From Helopsaltes ochotensis (Eukaryota > Chordata > Aves > Passeriformes > Locustellidae): a DNA stretch of 64,000 nucleotides. Below are positions 35,591 through 48,754 of the stretch, piece by piece (the stretch's first letter is position 1; each line of letters begins with the position of its first letter). Below the pieces are notes generated by a model. It was not told where the DNA came from, ran no database searches, and was given only the letters and a program-made list of their open reading frames with translations. A program made the translations under genes and the position numbers. Location: assembly GCA_013400155.1 (NCBI GenBank), contig VXBM01000419.1, forward strand, positions 247,679 to 311,678, in the 5' to 3' direction.

Positions 35591-38500
35591 AACAGGATGC
35601 GTCGGCAGCAAAAACAAGCAGCGGCGATGCTGAGGAGGAGGAAGGGCGGTCCGGGGTTAGAGCGTCTGACCTGGGAGGGAGAGACAGCCCTGCCCTCTGC
35701 CACAGGCATCTTACCTGGCCTCGGGCACATCCCTTCGCCCACTTGTGCGAGGTGGGGAGCACGTCTCTGGTTTGCCTCTGGGAGGTGGAGTGCCTCATCC
35801 CCAGGACGGAAGAGATGTAGGTGGAGAGAGGTTTAAGCTTGCCGGGAGCTGAGCAGTTTTGGTGGCGGCCTTTGGGCCGGCTGAGGGCTGACCCACCTGC
35901 CAGTCCACCTCTAGCCAGGGCGGTGTGAATCAGAGGGAAACATCAGCTGGTAATTGGGGAAGCATTTCCTGGCCCGTCACGCTTTGGGATAGCGTCCCGT
36001 CCCTTGAATCATCCAGAGCTGGTCCGTGTCCAGCACTAAGAATAGCCTCCCCCAGAGCGCGGGGGCAGCGCGCCGGGAGCGGGGACCGGCCGGCCCGCGG
36101 GGTCCCGGTGCTGCCCAAACTGTGCCACGGCGTGCCCCGGTTCCAGTGCCAGTCTGAGGTTTGGGGTAGAGCACATAGTGTGGATGGGCTGGGGTAGCTG
36201 CCGTGGTGGTCGCTGGTTGATGGTCCTGTCTGTGTGTGCCGAGCTCTGAAATGGCTCCATTCAGCACCCCGGGGTGCCCACTCCCCACCCAGGGCTGGGT
36301 GCCAGCCCCACAGCTTCCAGTCCAGCATGTACCCCTGGATGTGATGGAAGGGGAGCATTCACGAGCAGAGGCGTTTCCTGGGGTGTTTGGCAGGTGCCCT
36401 GCTCTGCAGCCGAGCTCTAGTACAGGAGATAAACCATTGCTGTGGGCTTGCCAGGGTTCAGATCAGCATTTGGCTGGGAGCCTTTCCTCAGATGAAGACA
36501 TGAGCACAGCCTTGGGTGGAGCTGGGTCAGTTTTCCCACCGTGGCCTCATGGTGATGATGCTGCCCATTTTATGTATTTCACCTGGCTGACAAGTGAGAC
36601 CTGTCGTGTCTGTCCTGCTGGGTGCAGGGTGCTTATCCCACCCGGCTCTTGCTCCTGGCATTGGGCACCCGGCTGTGGCCAGAGCAGGGCAATCACTAGA
36701 GGGCATCCTTGGATCGAGATGTGCCTCTGCACTGGAAGAAGCCTTAATTTGATGTCCTACCAGGCTGGGCTTGAAACGCTGGGGAGGAGAGGGATGTGCA
36801 AGGGCCCACCGAAGCCAGCACAGCGGGGTTTGCCCATCGTGATCATGCCAGAGCTTGGCAGATGCCTCTGCAGGCAGCACCTGTGTTGCTGCGTGAGCCA
36901 CCAAGGCCTCTGTCATCTCTCTCTGCCTTCCTGCTCCTGTGTTTGCAGGCTGGTACAGGGAGCTCCTTGGCATTGCTGCCATTCCAGCCTGTTTCTCTGA
37001 GGAGAAGCTGCAATGGCTGCTCAGGCTGGCAGCCCCCTAGCTCAGACAAGTGTAGAGACAGGATAAGATGATGCTGAACCTTTCTTGGATGCTCACTCCA
37101 GCCTGAAGCTGGGGCAGGTACTCATGCGGTCACAGCTGGGTTTAAATCTGAAGGAGAGCTGGGATCTCTGGATTGCAGGGTTTCCCCCATCCCTCAAAAG
37201 AAAATATTTGCAGTTGGGTGGTAGAAATACTGTGAAACTCATGTGGGCACCCCTCTCTTGCCAAACGTTTGGTGAGGGGAATGCAGATGGATGGGGATGG
37301 CCAGGGCTGGGGTGGAGCCTGTCCTGCTCCTGCCCAGCCCCTGGAGGTCACAGCCCTCACCTCACGGGTGTCTGTCTGGGCTGAACCCGCTCACCATGGA
37401 GTGACTCAGAGTCAGAGAGTTCAGGGCAGTGCTGGGGAAATGCACATGATGGATGCCCTTTGCTCCTCTGCAGCCAGTGCAGGCTTCCCCACCTTCTGTT
37501 CCAGCTTGTCCACTGCCCTCCTCCTTCTCCCCTGGTTTGAGGGCTGAAAAGGTACACTGGCGATGACACTTCCCTTGGCCACTTGCTGCATGAGACAGCC
37601 TGTTCCCCAAGCCTTAGTGATCTGTGGACTTTGGAAAATCATAAGCAACCAAGAGCTCATCCCTGACTCCTTCTCCCCTGGGACCTCCCAGCCTTGCATC
37701 CCACGGAGCAATTCCCAGAGCAGCAGGAGTGTGAGCTGATGCATTACAGTTGTGTTCTGCACGTGTGCAGAGGTGCTCCAGGGGCTGGCCAAGCGTGCCA
37801 GGATCCTGATGGCACAGCTGCCTCCCCCAGTACAAGGAGGAACTGAAAGTCTGTGGGCTTTCAGTATGGCTGTGCCTGGATTTTAAGGACTTTAGTTCAA
37901 CCAGGGCCTGAAAGTTTTCTTGTTAAACTGCTCCATTTGACAGCTCCACGCCTCTGATTTTAGCACCAGCCCATGGGATCAAAGAGCTCTGCTTGCACCC
38001 AGTGCTGCTGCTGCCTGATGCCCATGTTTGAAGCAGCCTCCCAGTTCTGCAGAGTGGGATCAGGCCAGTCCTGCTGGCTCAAGGGATGTGAGGACACCTC
38101 ATCCGTACTTGCTGTATGGCTGCATGCCAGCCAGACCAGCCACCTTCTGCTGATAAATCCATTTTAAGGCAATTTTACTCCCCATTACATCACCAAACCC
38201 TTTCCCAAGGGGTGGTGGAAGCCCTGCAGACTGGGCAGGGGCCGGGTGAGCCCGGGTGGGTTTCCTGGAGCAAGCAGCCTTGCATTAGCCAGGAGCAGGA
38301 TGGTTTAATAAATCATTTCCGTCTCTAATTTCTACTTCTCTATTCAATGCCTCTCATTTGCTGGTCACCAGAGGGAAGGGAGGTCAGGGGAACCAGGCCT
38401 CCCCAGCAACCTCCTTCCTGCAGCTGTTGAAACAAAATCCAGAACTATAATAATCACCGTGTCCCTCCCTGGGGTACCGCCGTGCCTTTGGTCTGAGCAG

Positions 38501-39095
38501 CAGCAGCAGCGTTGGGGTGGTTGGGCTCACAGCCTCTGCTGAAGGTGCCAGGTGGTAAAGAGAGGGCAGAGAGGGCACCATCCCTGCTTGGTGGTACAGA
38601 ATCACAAGCATTCCCCGTGGGCTGTGTCAGATACTTGGGAAAAAGATCAGAAGTGTTGATATTGCCGAGCCTCGGGGTGTCACTGGTGCCCCGTCTCCTT
38701 CATGCTGCAGCAAAATGCATCCACTGGCTGCAAATCACCACCCATGGGGCCAAGCCAGAACAGGAGGGTAGTTCTCCTCCCTGCCTTACCCCCACATCAG
38801 ATCCTTGCTTGTTGCCTGATCCCAGGGGAGCAGCTGGGGCTGTCCCGCTGCCTGGAAAAGGAGGCAGAGTGCAGCAGCCATGCCTGATCCTGAGCTACCT
38901 CTAATCTCCCTGGAAGGCTTTCGGCCCCTGTGGCCTCCACCAGTGCCCTGCCTGCACCCTCTGCCTGCAGCTCTTTCCTCTTGGCCACTGGCCCCCAGCA
39001 TTGTTTCACAGCAGTTGTTTGGGTTGGCCCAGGTGCTGCCCTGTGTCCGCCTCAGCGATGAGGGCTTGGTTTATTTTACGCCCTTTGTTTTGCAG

Positions 39096-39217
39096 CAGCA
39101 GCAAATGCCCCGGAGCAGCCAAGAAGAGAAAGATGAAAAAGAGAAAGAAAAAGAGAAGGAGGGAGAGAAGGAGGAAGACAAGCAGGAAACAGAAAATGAC
39201 AAAGAAGAACTGACAAA
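39096..39217 (+). CDS. NCOR2: NCOR2 exon 8 of window (122 nt), Gln/Lys/Glu-rich linker
   Basis: It encodes QQQMPRSSQEEKDEKEKEKE followed by further Lys/Glu repeats to ENDKEELTK. In mammals this junction carries a long polyglutamine tract. Here exon 7 ends in one Gln and this exon adds three (CAG CAG CAA), four in all. The acceptor is a triple tandem, tgcagcagcag, so use of the second or third AG would drop one or two Gln in frame. The donor is AA|gtaaggac, leaving two bases to complete Lys. The sequence is a disordered charged linker between SANT1 and the basic patch. The ATG at 39105 has a weak context. Confidence 0.97.
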
Positions 39218-40089
39218 GTAAGGACGACCCTCCCTGCCTGGCTCCAGTGGGCTGGGGCTGCAGTGGTGGAATGTGGTGATGGGGTGCAGCAGAGTCCAGG
39301 GCTACCTGACCCTCTGCAGGGCTGTGTGTGCCACCTCACCTCCTCTGCAGGGAGGGAAAGGCAGATCCTCCTCCTCATTCCTCTTCCCTGCTGCTCCCAA
39401 ACTGGGAAAGCAACACGATATGGAGGGGTTTTTTTTAATATCAACCCAATCAATCTGCAAAGCTGCTGTGATCCTCCAGCTTGTTTTGTTGTTACGAGAG
39501 CCCCTGGGAGGCGGAGGAGCAATCGGGGCGCAGCGGAGCGCGGCGCTTCACCTTTAGTGTTATTGATGTCAACGTGAGCTCTCCCAGACGAGGAGCTCCA
39601 GCCAGCCCTGCCTCCCTCACGCCGCGCATCAGCGCCGTGGCAGGGGAAGGTTGGCACGCAGACCGCTCGCTATCTGTAATGGGCTTAATACTTGGTTTAA
39701 AAGAACATCTGGCTTCATTATATCTAGGCTGCAAAGACATTTACCAGCAGGTCCCTTTCAGGAAGATAAATGAGGAGGAGGCAGGGATGAATTTGAATGG
39801 TCTGGTATTAAACCTGTCTCCGTCAGGTCTCTGCGTGCACTTGGTGGTGGAGCTGCAGCCAGCTGCAGAAAGAAAACCCCACCACAAATCACCCCACCGC
39901 CAATCCCAGCCAGGAAAAGAGCCCGCGTCTGCAAAAAAACCTGCAGACCTGCCCCCCTAAAAAACCAACAACAAAAAGAAAAATCCCCAAAACACGTGCA
40001 GAGAAATAATTGCTTGACCTAAAAAATCAGACCAACCAAACAACGTTGTTGTGTTTTTTTTCTTTTCCTTCTCTCCCTGTTTTTTGCAG
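39218..40089 (+). other. NCOR2: NCOR2 intron (0.87 kb)
   Basis: No exon is recognised. The part at about 39560-39790 is less GC-rich and resembles conserved noncoding DNA. The last 100 bases are A-rich and then T-rich, giving a strong pyrimidine tract before the acceptor tttttgcag. Confidence 0.86.
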
Positions 40090-40262
40090 GGACAAGAACG
40101 ACGACACATCCGGAGAAGACAACGATGAGAAAGAAACGGTCACCTCCAAAGGTCGCAAAACCGCCAACAGCCAGGGCCGGCGCAAGGGCCGCATCACCCG
40201 CTCCATGGCCAACGAGGCCAACAACGAGGAGGCAGCCACGCCACAGCAGAGCGCCGAGCTGG
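40090..40262 (+). CDS. NCOR2: NCOR2 exon 9 of window (173 nt), acidic then basic patch
   Basis: The first base completes the split Lys. The protein then runs DKNDDTSGEDNDEKETVTSK, GRKTANSQGRRKGRITRSMA and NEANNEEAATPQQSAEL. The GRKTANSQGRRKGRITRSM block is near-invariant in NCOR1 and NCOR2 and is strongly basic, so a nuclear-localisation or nucleic-acid contact role is plausible but not proven here. The donor is CTG-G|gtaggtgg; one base is carried to the next exon. Acceptor tttttgcag at 40081-40089. Confidence 0.98.
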
Positions 40263-42978
40263 GTAGGTGGGCAGGGGACAAGGGGACCCTGCCCTGGGCT
40301 GGGCTTTTGGGCTATCCATTGTGCCGGGATGGGATGGCCCCCTGCTCCGCTCCCCGCTCGCAGAGGACGGGTTTCCTTTGTGAAGTCCTTCTTTCTGGGG
40401 AGTAGCAGCGATGTTTCGTTCCATCACGTGAATTACTCAACGTGGTTCGCCAGGAGAAGTAGGGGTGTTTGTAAGCCTGGGCTGTCCTGGCTGAGTATTA
40501 ATGGGTTTTAGGGCCTCAGAGGGAAAGTGTTGCAAAAGACAAAAAGGGAAGCCTTCAGTTTTAGCAGTGCTTTGGCAAGGCTTGTGTCCGTCCTGCACTT
40601 GGAGCTGGTTCCCTTTGCGGCCACTCCGTCTTGCCAGTCCCCTCAACCTCTGCACGGGACCCTGCTCTTCCCTCCCAGGCTTGCCTGAGTCTCTGCCACT
40701 TCTCCTACCTGCTCTGTTTTCAAATTTGTCTGGAGCCTGAGCAGCCTGTGGGATCTGCTCCTCCTTGGCCTTGGGCATTGGGCTGGTCCATTTCCGTCCA
40801 TGCCGGATGCAGCAAAGGGTGCTGCCTGTACCATGGCATCCAGGCACTGCACCAGCCCACAGCGTGGCCACAGCCATGCCGTGCTGCCCTGCTGGCCTTG
40901 GGCTAGATGGGAAATTCATGGCAGCATCCACAGCCCCACGTTGGGCACATCTGCCTCTGGCATCTGCAGCATCAGTAGTTGCCACCCCAGGGAGCAGGCT
41001 CATGTATTGATTTACAGAAGCCAATGCATCGAGGAAGTTGGCTGATTCTCCTGTATTTTCTACTCTGTCAAAAGTACAAAATTATTGCTGTGCTACCTAA
41101 GGCAGGTAAAAATAAAAGCAGGGTGACTCCTCTCGGTTTCCTTGCTCTGCAGTTTCGTGCTTGTGCTGTTCCATGTGCCATAAATCACGCGGAGGTGTTT
41201 CGCCTCCCTGTTCTCTGCTGACAACTGGCTGAAGCCTTGATTGCGAGCGCTCTGTTTTCATACAGGCGATATAAATAGTCCCCAGCACAACAGAGCCCTG
41301 CTCTCTCCCTCCAACTTGTTCAGCAGTGCTGCAGAGAAGCAGCAGATAGTGCCAGTAACTTAGATGGGATTTTTTTTATCCTGGTATCTCAGAGCCCTTG
41401 ATAAACTTCACTGCGAGCACGGAGCATGGAGAGGAAAGCCTTTAGACCGTGTTAAATTGGGAAAAAGGAATGGATCAATTCCAGTGACATATCTGAGCAA
41501 TTGATTTCACTTTATGTCTCTCCAATAGCGCTTTAATTTAGGTTGGCTAAGAAAGTTATTGCATTTTAAATACCAATTGAACATTAAAAAACAGCACAAA
41601 ACCGTATTGTGGTTTAACTGCAGCGTGCCGGAGCTCCCCGTAGGCATCTGTTTCATAACTGCGCAACCTCAGGCGATGGCATTAATCAAACCAAACGGGC
41701 CATTTCTGTGACATTTCTGTACCATACAGTAACAGCCATCACCAGCTGAGCCCAGGGCCTGCACGGCGTTGGGGACACTCGCTTTTACGTAAACGAGTGT
41801 TGTGGCCCCGGCTCTGCCCGCTGCCAGGGGGAAGCGGTGAGGTATTGATTTCCCTCCCTCTTGGCTGGTGTCCCAGGGGTGACACGGTTCTGGGGGAGGC
41901 AGTGACCTGTGCTGTCTTCCGGGAGGTGACACCTGCAATTGTGCTCAGCCGGCTCTGAAGGAGATTGTTCTGCCCAGTGCTGTGGGCACTGGAACCCACG
42001 CTGTCGTCCCACAGGGTCTCAGCTTCTTGTAGAGTTTCTTGGAAGATCCTTCCTTCTCTTCTTGCCTGTGTTCTTTATCCTGAACCTATCAGCCTGTTTT
42101 CCATTTTGAAAGGACACTGTCAAAACATCTCTCATCACTGTTGAAATAATGCTTTGCCTGTTGTTTAGAGTAATAACCCCTTGGCAGCCTGAGCCGGAAA
42201 TCTGTTTCCTTACCGAGTTGTTTTTTGTCTCTGACTCACACCCCAGTGTGTTATTGTAGGGTTTGCTCTGTGCCAGGCTGCCAGCAGGACTGGTGCATAG
42301 TGAAGCCTTTATGCAGGACCTCGGTGTCCCCAGCACCTGCTTGGAGTTGGGGAGAGAGGCAGCATCAGATGCTGACACCCCTGTCAGCTCCTGGTTGGAG
42401 CAGCGTGTCCCCTTCAATGGGCCCTGCTCCAGATAGGCCCCCACTGTTGCTGGAAGTGGCTCGGAGGTGTTGTCCGAGATCCCAGTGATGGCACAGAGGG
42501 AGCCCGCGGTCACACGGCCAACACCCGTGACAGATGCCGTCGGCCAAAGCCACCACTGAGGTGACGCTGTTTCTCCGTCTCTGGCGGTCCCACCCTGCGT
42601 CTGCCTCCTCCAAAGCACACAGCCAGCTCCATCTTAGGTACCTGTTGTTGGGCCAGGGTGCGTGGCACCATCAGCAGGAAATCTGCTGCCACTCTCGAGC
42701 CATCTGGCTTTGCTTCTTGATCCAAAGTGGAGGTTTTGCATCACTGAGGTGCATCCCAGGGGATGTTGTGCATGGGGTACCGTGGTGTGGAAAAGCCTCG
42801 TGAGCCTGCACCACGACAGCCTTTCTTGTGGGAGCGCTTCTGCACTGCGTGGGGATTTGTCATGCCTCCAGGGAATGGCATGGGACAGGGTTTGGGTGTT
42901 GGGACACCTCCTCTGAGCTCACTGGGCTTGCTGGCTCCTGTTCACAGCTGACTGCTCTCTTTCCTTCTTCCTTCCCAG
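40263..42978 (+). other. NCOR2: NCOR2 intron (2.7 kb)
   Basis: No exon is recognised. The segment at about 41220-41720 is AT-richer than its surroundings, with words such as TTGCATTTTAAATACCAATTG, and may be conserved noncoding DNA. Nothing else is distinctive. Confidence 0.86.
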
Positions 42979-43041
42979 CCTCCCTGGAAATGAATGAAAG
43001 CTCTCGCTGGACCGAAGAGGAGATGGAGACGGCTAAAAAAG
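42979..43041 (+). CDS. NCOR2: NCOR2 exon 10 of window (63 nt), start of SANT2
   Basis: With the carried G it encodes ASLEMNESSRWTEEEMETAK then K and the first base of Gly. RWTEEEMETAKKG is helix 1 of the second SANT domain, the histone-interaction domain that prefers deacetylated H4 tails. Human has ASMELNESS. Acceptor cttcccag at 42971-42978, donor AAG|gtgagaca, with a phase-1 exit matching the next exon. It is a very short exon flanked by long introns, supported by homology and phase. Confidence 0.98.
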
Positions 43042-46000
43042 GTGAGACACTCATTTTCTTTCTTTATCGGCTGTGCTGGAGTTAACCCAGCAATTGGGGA
43101 TGGAAAGCATCTGACTGCTGGCTTTGGTGCAGTGTGGTGGGTCCTGAGCTGTGGGGCCAGATCCTGCCTGTCCTGCTGTTGGTTTGTTCCCAGCACACCT
43201 CAGGGAAGGTGTGGGGAAGGCAGGGAATGGTGCAGGGAGTGTGCTCAGCTTCTCCAGCCCCAGGAGTTGTGCCAACACCAGGGATGGCTGGGCTGTGGCT
43301 GGAGCCACATGTGTCCCACGAGGCAGGAGTTGGCTGTAGGAAACAGGGAAGACACGTTGTCTGTTGCAGTGTTGGAGCTGCTGGTGCCTGTAGCATGGGG
43401 TGTAGTTTCACCCCACTCTTCAGAGCTTTATGGCCTCGGTGTGATCAGTTCCAGGCACACAGAGAGTGTCTGCCTGTGTTTGCAGGTCTGGGATTCAGGG
43501 AGAGGGCGGTGAACCCCAGCACCCCGCAGGCAGGTGTTGGGGAGCTCTGGAGAGCCAGGGATGCGGGCAGCCTGGGGTGACTTTACATCCTGGAGCTGAT
43601 TCAGAGCCTTTGCTGAGACCGTTTTTAAAAAGTGCTGAGTGTAGCACAGCCCTTCTTGCCACTTCCCCTCCTCGTGCCGCTCCTGCGCCAGCTCTTTCAC
43701 TGCTTTAATTTTTTGCCAAAGTCACGTCCTGTTGATGGGCTGTCGAGCTCACGTCCCCAGCCCGTGCGTCCCGCTCGCGTTGCTGCCGACTCTCCTGGCC
43801 CGGAGAGGATTGTAAATGGGAAATTAAAATGGAAATGAGTGCCGTTCGGGGATGGCAAAGGCAAAGAGGCACGTTAGCAGGTTCAGCTCAGCTTGGAAAA
43901 TGCACCTGCTGCTGGGATGGTGATTACATGTTCTGGAGCGCCGGCTGCCCAGGTGCCGATGGGAGCTGTGGACTTGGATTACTTTGCCTGTGAATATCCC
44001 AAAGTATTTGGCTCGCTCGCCTTTAAGCTGTTCCAACCCTCTTTTACAGCCCAGTGCCAATCCTGTGCATTGCTGAACGGGGCTCTCTATAGTCACAAAA
44101 CTTAATAGATAGACTTTAATCAAGCAAACTGGCCTGGGGCCAGGTAATAGGGTGAGCAGATGCTGGCAGGGGAGGGTCGTTGGAGGGATCTTTTCCGAGC
44201 ACTGCTTTATTTTGGAGATCAGCATCTGGTTGTTAAAAAGTGCCTCTTGTTCTATGCTGGATGCTGGAGGTACGCTTAAGGAGTCTCAACAGCAGCTGCC
44301 AAAGCCTGTGTGAAGGAAGGATGAAGCGTGGGAGCATGTAGCACTATTCCAGCCCAGGGGCCAGGAGGAGGCAGGGAGATTTGCTGGTGTAAAGCCCAAT
44401 GCCTGATTGTTTCTCCCATCATTACAACCTGGGAAACTGAGATTGCAACACCAGACTTCTACAGAAAAGCCAAATTCCCCTCTGCCAGGAAGCAGCCGCT
44501 TTAATGCTTCGAACTGGCCGTGTCTGGCATTTCCAGGGACGTGTGTGGTGGGGGTTTCCGACTCACAGCAACTGTGAAACTCCGGAGGTAACCTCAGAGG
44601 CTGGAGGAGGCGGTGGCAGAGCTGCTGCCAGCATGGCTGGGCAGGGGCAGAGGGGGTGGTGGTCTGCTCAGGCTGGGCTCAGAGACACAGGCACAGTCCT
44701 CACCATAAAGACTCGGCCACCTAAGGCACCCTCCTCCATACTGGTACCAGTAAGAGCCCATAGCTGGCTGGTTTAGGGAGTTCAGCAAGATGTGAGTCCC
44801 AGAGAAAGTCAGCCCTACCACCCCGGGGTGTTTTGGCAGATGGGGATGGTCGGTGCCCTCTGCTCCTAGCACTTGCCAACCAGGAGATCAGCCTGGCCCT
44901 GCTGTCCACCCCTGCCTTTCCTGTGTGTGGCGTGAAACTCCGTGTCATTTGTGTTCAGGGAGGTGAGAGAAAAACGGCCCTGGGACAGAGAGACGGCAGA
45001 GCTGCCTGATCTCCTCCACAGTCACAGAGCTGCACAGGGTATTTCCAATCAGGAGAAAGCAGGATTGTCTGCCAGGGGAGACGGTGAAGGGGAGTACCAT
45101 GTTACTAAACTTAAATAGAGGAACAAAAACCCAGCAAGAGGAAAGTTCTTGCTTAATGACACTTTCATTATGCAATAAACTTCGATTCAGTAGTCTGTCA
45201 AAATGTGCAGAGATTGGGATAACGATGGGGGAATGTGTTTTTCTGATATTGTCTCCTTGTGCCACGGCTGTGATCCTTAAAGCAGGAGGTTTTGATTTAA
45301 CCAGAGTTGCTCAAGGATTCTCCCCCTTCCCTTCCCAAGCTGGGAAGCAGGCAGCACCCACTGCTTTGCTGCCGGGCAGGGTGCAGAGGCATTCGGCAGC
45401 GGGATGGGGCTGCTCCTTAAAAGGCAACGTTGAGGCAGTTCCTGCCTTTGGGGACCTGCTGCATGAGCCCACGCAGGCAGGAGCTCAAGGTAGGCTGGAA
45501 GGGGGTCTGTGAGCACCAGCCTCAGCAGTGGGTGGGTTTATTGTCCCCCCCAGCCCCTCCGCCAAGTGTCACCACGAGTGCCAGAGCTTCAGGGCAGCCG
45601 CAACCGCCCTGGAGCTGAACTCGATGAACCGGGAGGTTTCAACACGACCTTTGTTAGTCTTTGAAGTCTGGTACCTGTTCTCGCCCAGCTCGGGGTTTTC
45701 CCCTGGAGTCTAACAAGTGGTTTTGTTCTTTGAAAAGAGGCGGGTGGAAGTGGCAGGTTCTTGCTGAGGTCCTCCCGTGCCTTGCCCGGGCTCTGCGCTC
45801 CTCGTCCTCAGGGCACAGCCAGCCTGGGGCTCTTTGTGCCTTTTCCCACGGAGGACATGGAGAGGCCACGGGATGGAGTGTAATGAGGCAGAGGAGGGTT
45901 GGGCACAAATAAAATAGTGATGACAGGGAGTTAAATAACCCATGGAAACTCCTATATAGCTCCTTTTGGGTAGATATAAAATATTCCCTTGGATACCAAA

Positions 46001-48089
46001 GGCACTCTTTTGAGCACTTATTTTCAGTGCTGCCAACAATTCATCTGAGTTTTGAACTGACCTGAACCATTTTTTCCCAAGTCCCATTCTGTTCACGAAA
46101 CCAAAAATGAAGTCAGCCACCTTGCATCACCTTTTGAAATGCAGGAGCTGGGTGGGTGATGCTGGGGAGCTGGCAGCTCCATACCTTCCTCCCTTTGTCT
46201 CCCCCGTGCTCACGTTGGAGCTTTCCCTTCTGCCACCAGAGGTATTTACAACCGTAAAAACCTGCTGATAGTAGTAAAAGCGGGCTGGAGAAACTGGTTT
46301 GCAGCCCATTCCCGTCACTGCACGTTGTCCTTCTGGGTGGCCTTGGGGTGGGATGTGCCTTGGGCTGTCCCACTCAGGTGTCCTCTATCCCGGCAGGGTG
46401 CAAGGGCAGCTCGGAGCAAGGAGAGCCCAGCCTGGCCATCCCAGTGTCCACAGCCAGACTGCCGTGTGTGCCTGGTGTTTGTCATGAACTCCGTACAAAG
46501 CAACGTGGTAAAAATTATCAGGAGGGGGCAAATGGGGTGCCATGAGGGCACAACTGTGTCCAAGGCGTAAATTAGCCACATTTGCCCTGAGTGAGGCTGT
46601 GGTTGACTGCAGTGCCATCCCTGCCACCCCAGGCTGGTGCTTGGCTGCCTTTCAGCCAAGATGTTACCCCCAGGACCGTGCCTGTGCTGTCGGTGCCCAC
46701 CGTGCCCCCAGAGCTGCACTTTCTGCCACCGTTGGCTGAATGTTTCTCGAGTGTGTAGGAGCAAACTGTGAGGATTTGCTTAGTGAGTGTCAGTGAATGG
46801 AATACAAAAGGCCTGTCAGGAGGAACTGCTGGGTAATTACTATAATTTGCTGCCTACATTTTAATTTTGAGTATTATTTTTTCAACAATAAGGGAGCGGG
46901 AATAGTATCTGAACCAGGTGAAAGAAGAGAGCTGGGCCTGCCAGCAGTGGCTGCTCCTGGTGTACTCGTTGCCATGCTGGACCAGAGGGGATGGCACATC
47001 TCCAGGAGCAGACATCCTGAGGGGGATTTCCTGTCCCCTTGTGTCTAAGGATAGGACACAGCAAAAAAGAAAGGCTGTGGCAGGAGCAGTAAAACCAGGC
47101 AGAGGTCTGTGATCAGGGCACAGGGCTCAGGGTTTTGCAGCAGGTGGATGTAGTGGTATAGGAATTATCCATTCCAAAAGGGAGACCCGGGAGCTGAGGA
47201 TCCTCTCCCAGGGCCAGCAGAGGGGAAATTGCACTAGAGCTGAGCTGGTCAGGGGTCCCAACTCCTTGCTGGTCAGGTACCCACACCTTGTTTGGTGGCA
47301 CCGCCTCCCTGCAGAGAAGTGGCAGGATGGGTGTGAAAGGTGCTGGGAAGTTCAGCTGCAAGCCCCCTTGTGTTGTGCGACACATCAGAGGCATGCTTGT
47401 GTCCAGTCACCAAATGAGAGGTCCGCTGGGAGCATGGCAGGCTGGTGCCAACATCACCTGAAGGAAGGAAGGGCATCACCTACCGCACTAGCAAGGGCAC
47501 ACCGAGCCGGCTGCCTGTGCCATGGGCCCTCCAGCAACACCCCAGCTCCTGTGGGGATGTGGGCTCGCCCCCCACACACCATCCCTGGTGCTTCCCTTAG
47601 CCCAGCATCAGGAGCCTGGCGTGCACCTGGCTCTGCCACCCACTGATCCGTGGCCCTGGAGAAGTTACTCACCTTCTCCGAGCCTCTGCAAAGCACCCCG
47701 AGGTTAGTGCGGGAAAGCGATGCAGACCGCGCTTTCGGGATGCCTTGGGTGGTGTCGCTGACTCCATAGGGCTGGTCTTTCTCCAGAATAGGATTGCGGC
47801 ACATTTTGGCTGTGCCGTAGCCAGAACTGCCTCCATGCTCGCTCCCAGGAGGGTGTGTGGGCGCAGGAGGTACTGAAGGATCATACCAGGTACCGACGGG
47901 CGTCGGGAATGATATCACTTAGTTTTTCCCCTATAAACCTCGGTCTGTTAATCCACGAGAGCTCCCATTAAGGGACCCTTTTACGGGCTCTCTCCGCCCT
48001 CACCAAGCCCAGGGTGGAGCTGGGCAGCCACGCCAGAGAGCCTTGGAATGTCTCTGGTAAAAACCCCCAGCTGCAGAGAGCCGAGGGGG

Positions 48090-48723
48090 TGCGAGCCGAG
48101 AGCCCTCGCCTGCCGCGCTGCCCCTCCGGGTTTTCTCTCAGTCCCCCGAGATGCTGAGCACAGTACCCCGCTCTCCGAGCTCCTCTTCCTTCCAGCCTCC
48201 ACTTGCTGTACCGGAGCAGAGGCTCCGGTCTGCCCACGGCGACAGCGGTGCCAAACCTCTCCCCATCCCTCCTGTGCCAGGGCAGCAGCTGCGGGGCCGA
48301 GGTGTCCTGAGGCGCCACGGCACCCCGTCGGTGCGGCACTGGGCTCGCCGGCGCGCACGTCCCCAAAGAAAAGCGCCTTTGATTCACTTGAGAGCGGAGA
48401 AAACTATTAGCCAAGCTTTGTTTTCCTGGATCCCTCCCCCTGCCGCTGACATTCAGCCGAGAGCGAGGGAGACAGAAAGTGAGCGAGGGAGGGCGGGAGC
48501 GGGTGCCAAGCGCCGCACCCCTTGTCAGCTTGGGTCAGCGCCACGTTCGTTATTAATGCTCTGTCTAGAGGTCACATTCAGATGCAACGAGCCCCGGGTC
48601 AGCCAGAAGAACAGATTAGAGCTTGCTCGCTGCTCCGCCACATACCGACGGCACCGGCTCCCCGTCCCCGGGCTGGCAGGAGCGGAGCTGCCGCGCTCCC
48701 GCCCCTTCGCTTTTCTCCTGCCT

Positions 48724-48754
<31 letters not shown>

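Larger units (their letters stand above)
25251..39095 (+). other. NCOR2: NCOR2 intron (13.8 kb)
   Basis: The longest intron in the window; no conserved NCOR2 exon is recognised in it. Contents: the nine-copy minisatellite at 29065-29300, a CpG-rich stretch directly after it (about 29290-29620), a CpG-rich island at about 34700-35590 with a possible alternative first exon, and a small CpG-rich patch near 36045-36110. An AT-richer, possibly conserved stretch lies just before the island (34520-34730). Long frames here, such as minus 32561-33877 and plus 36236-37000, are composition artefacts. Confidence 0.84.
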
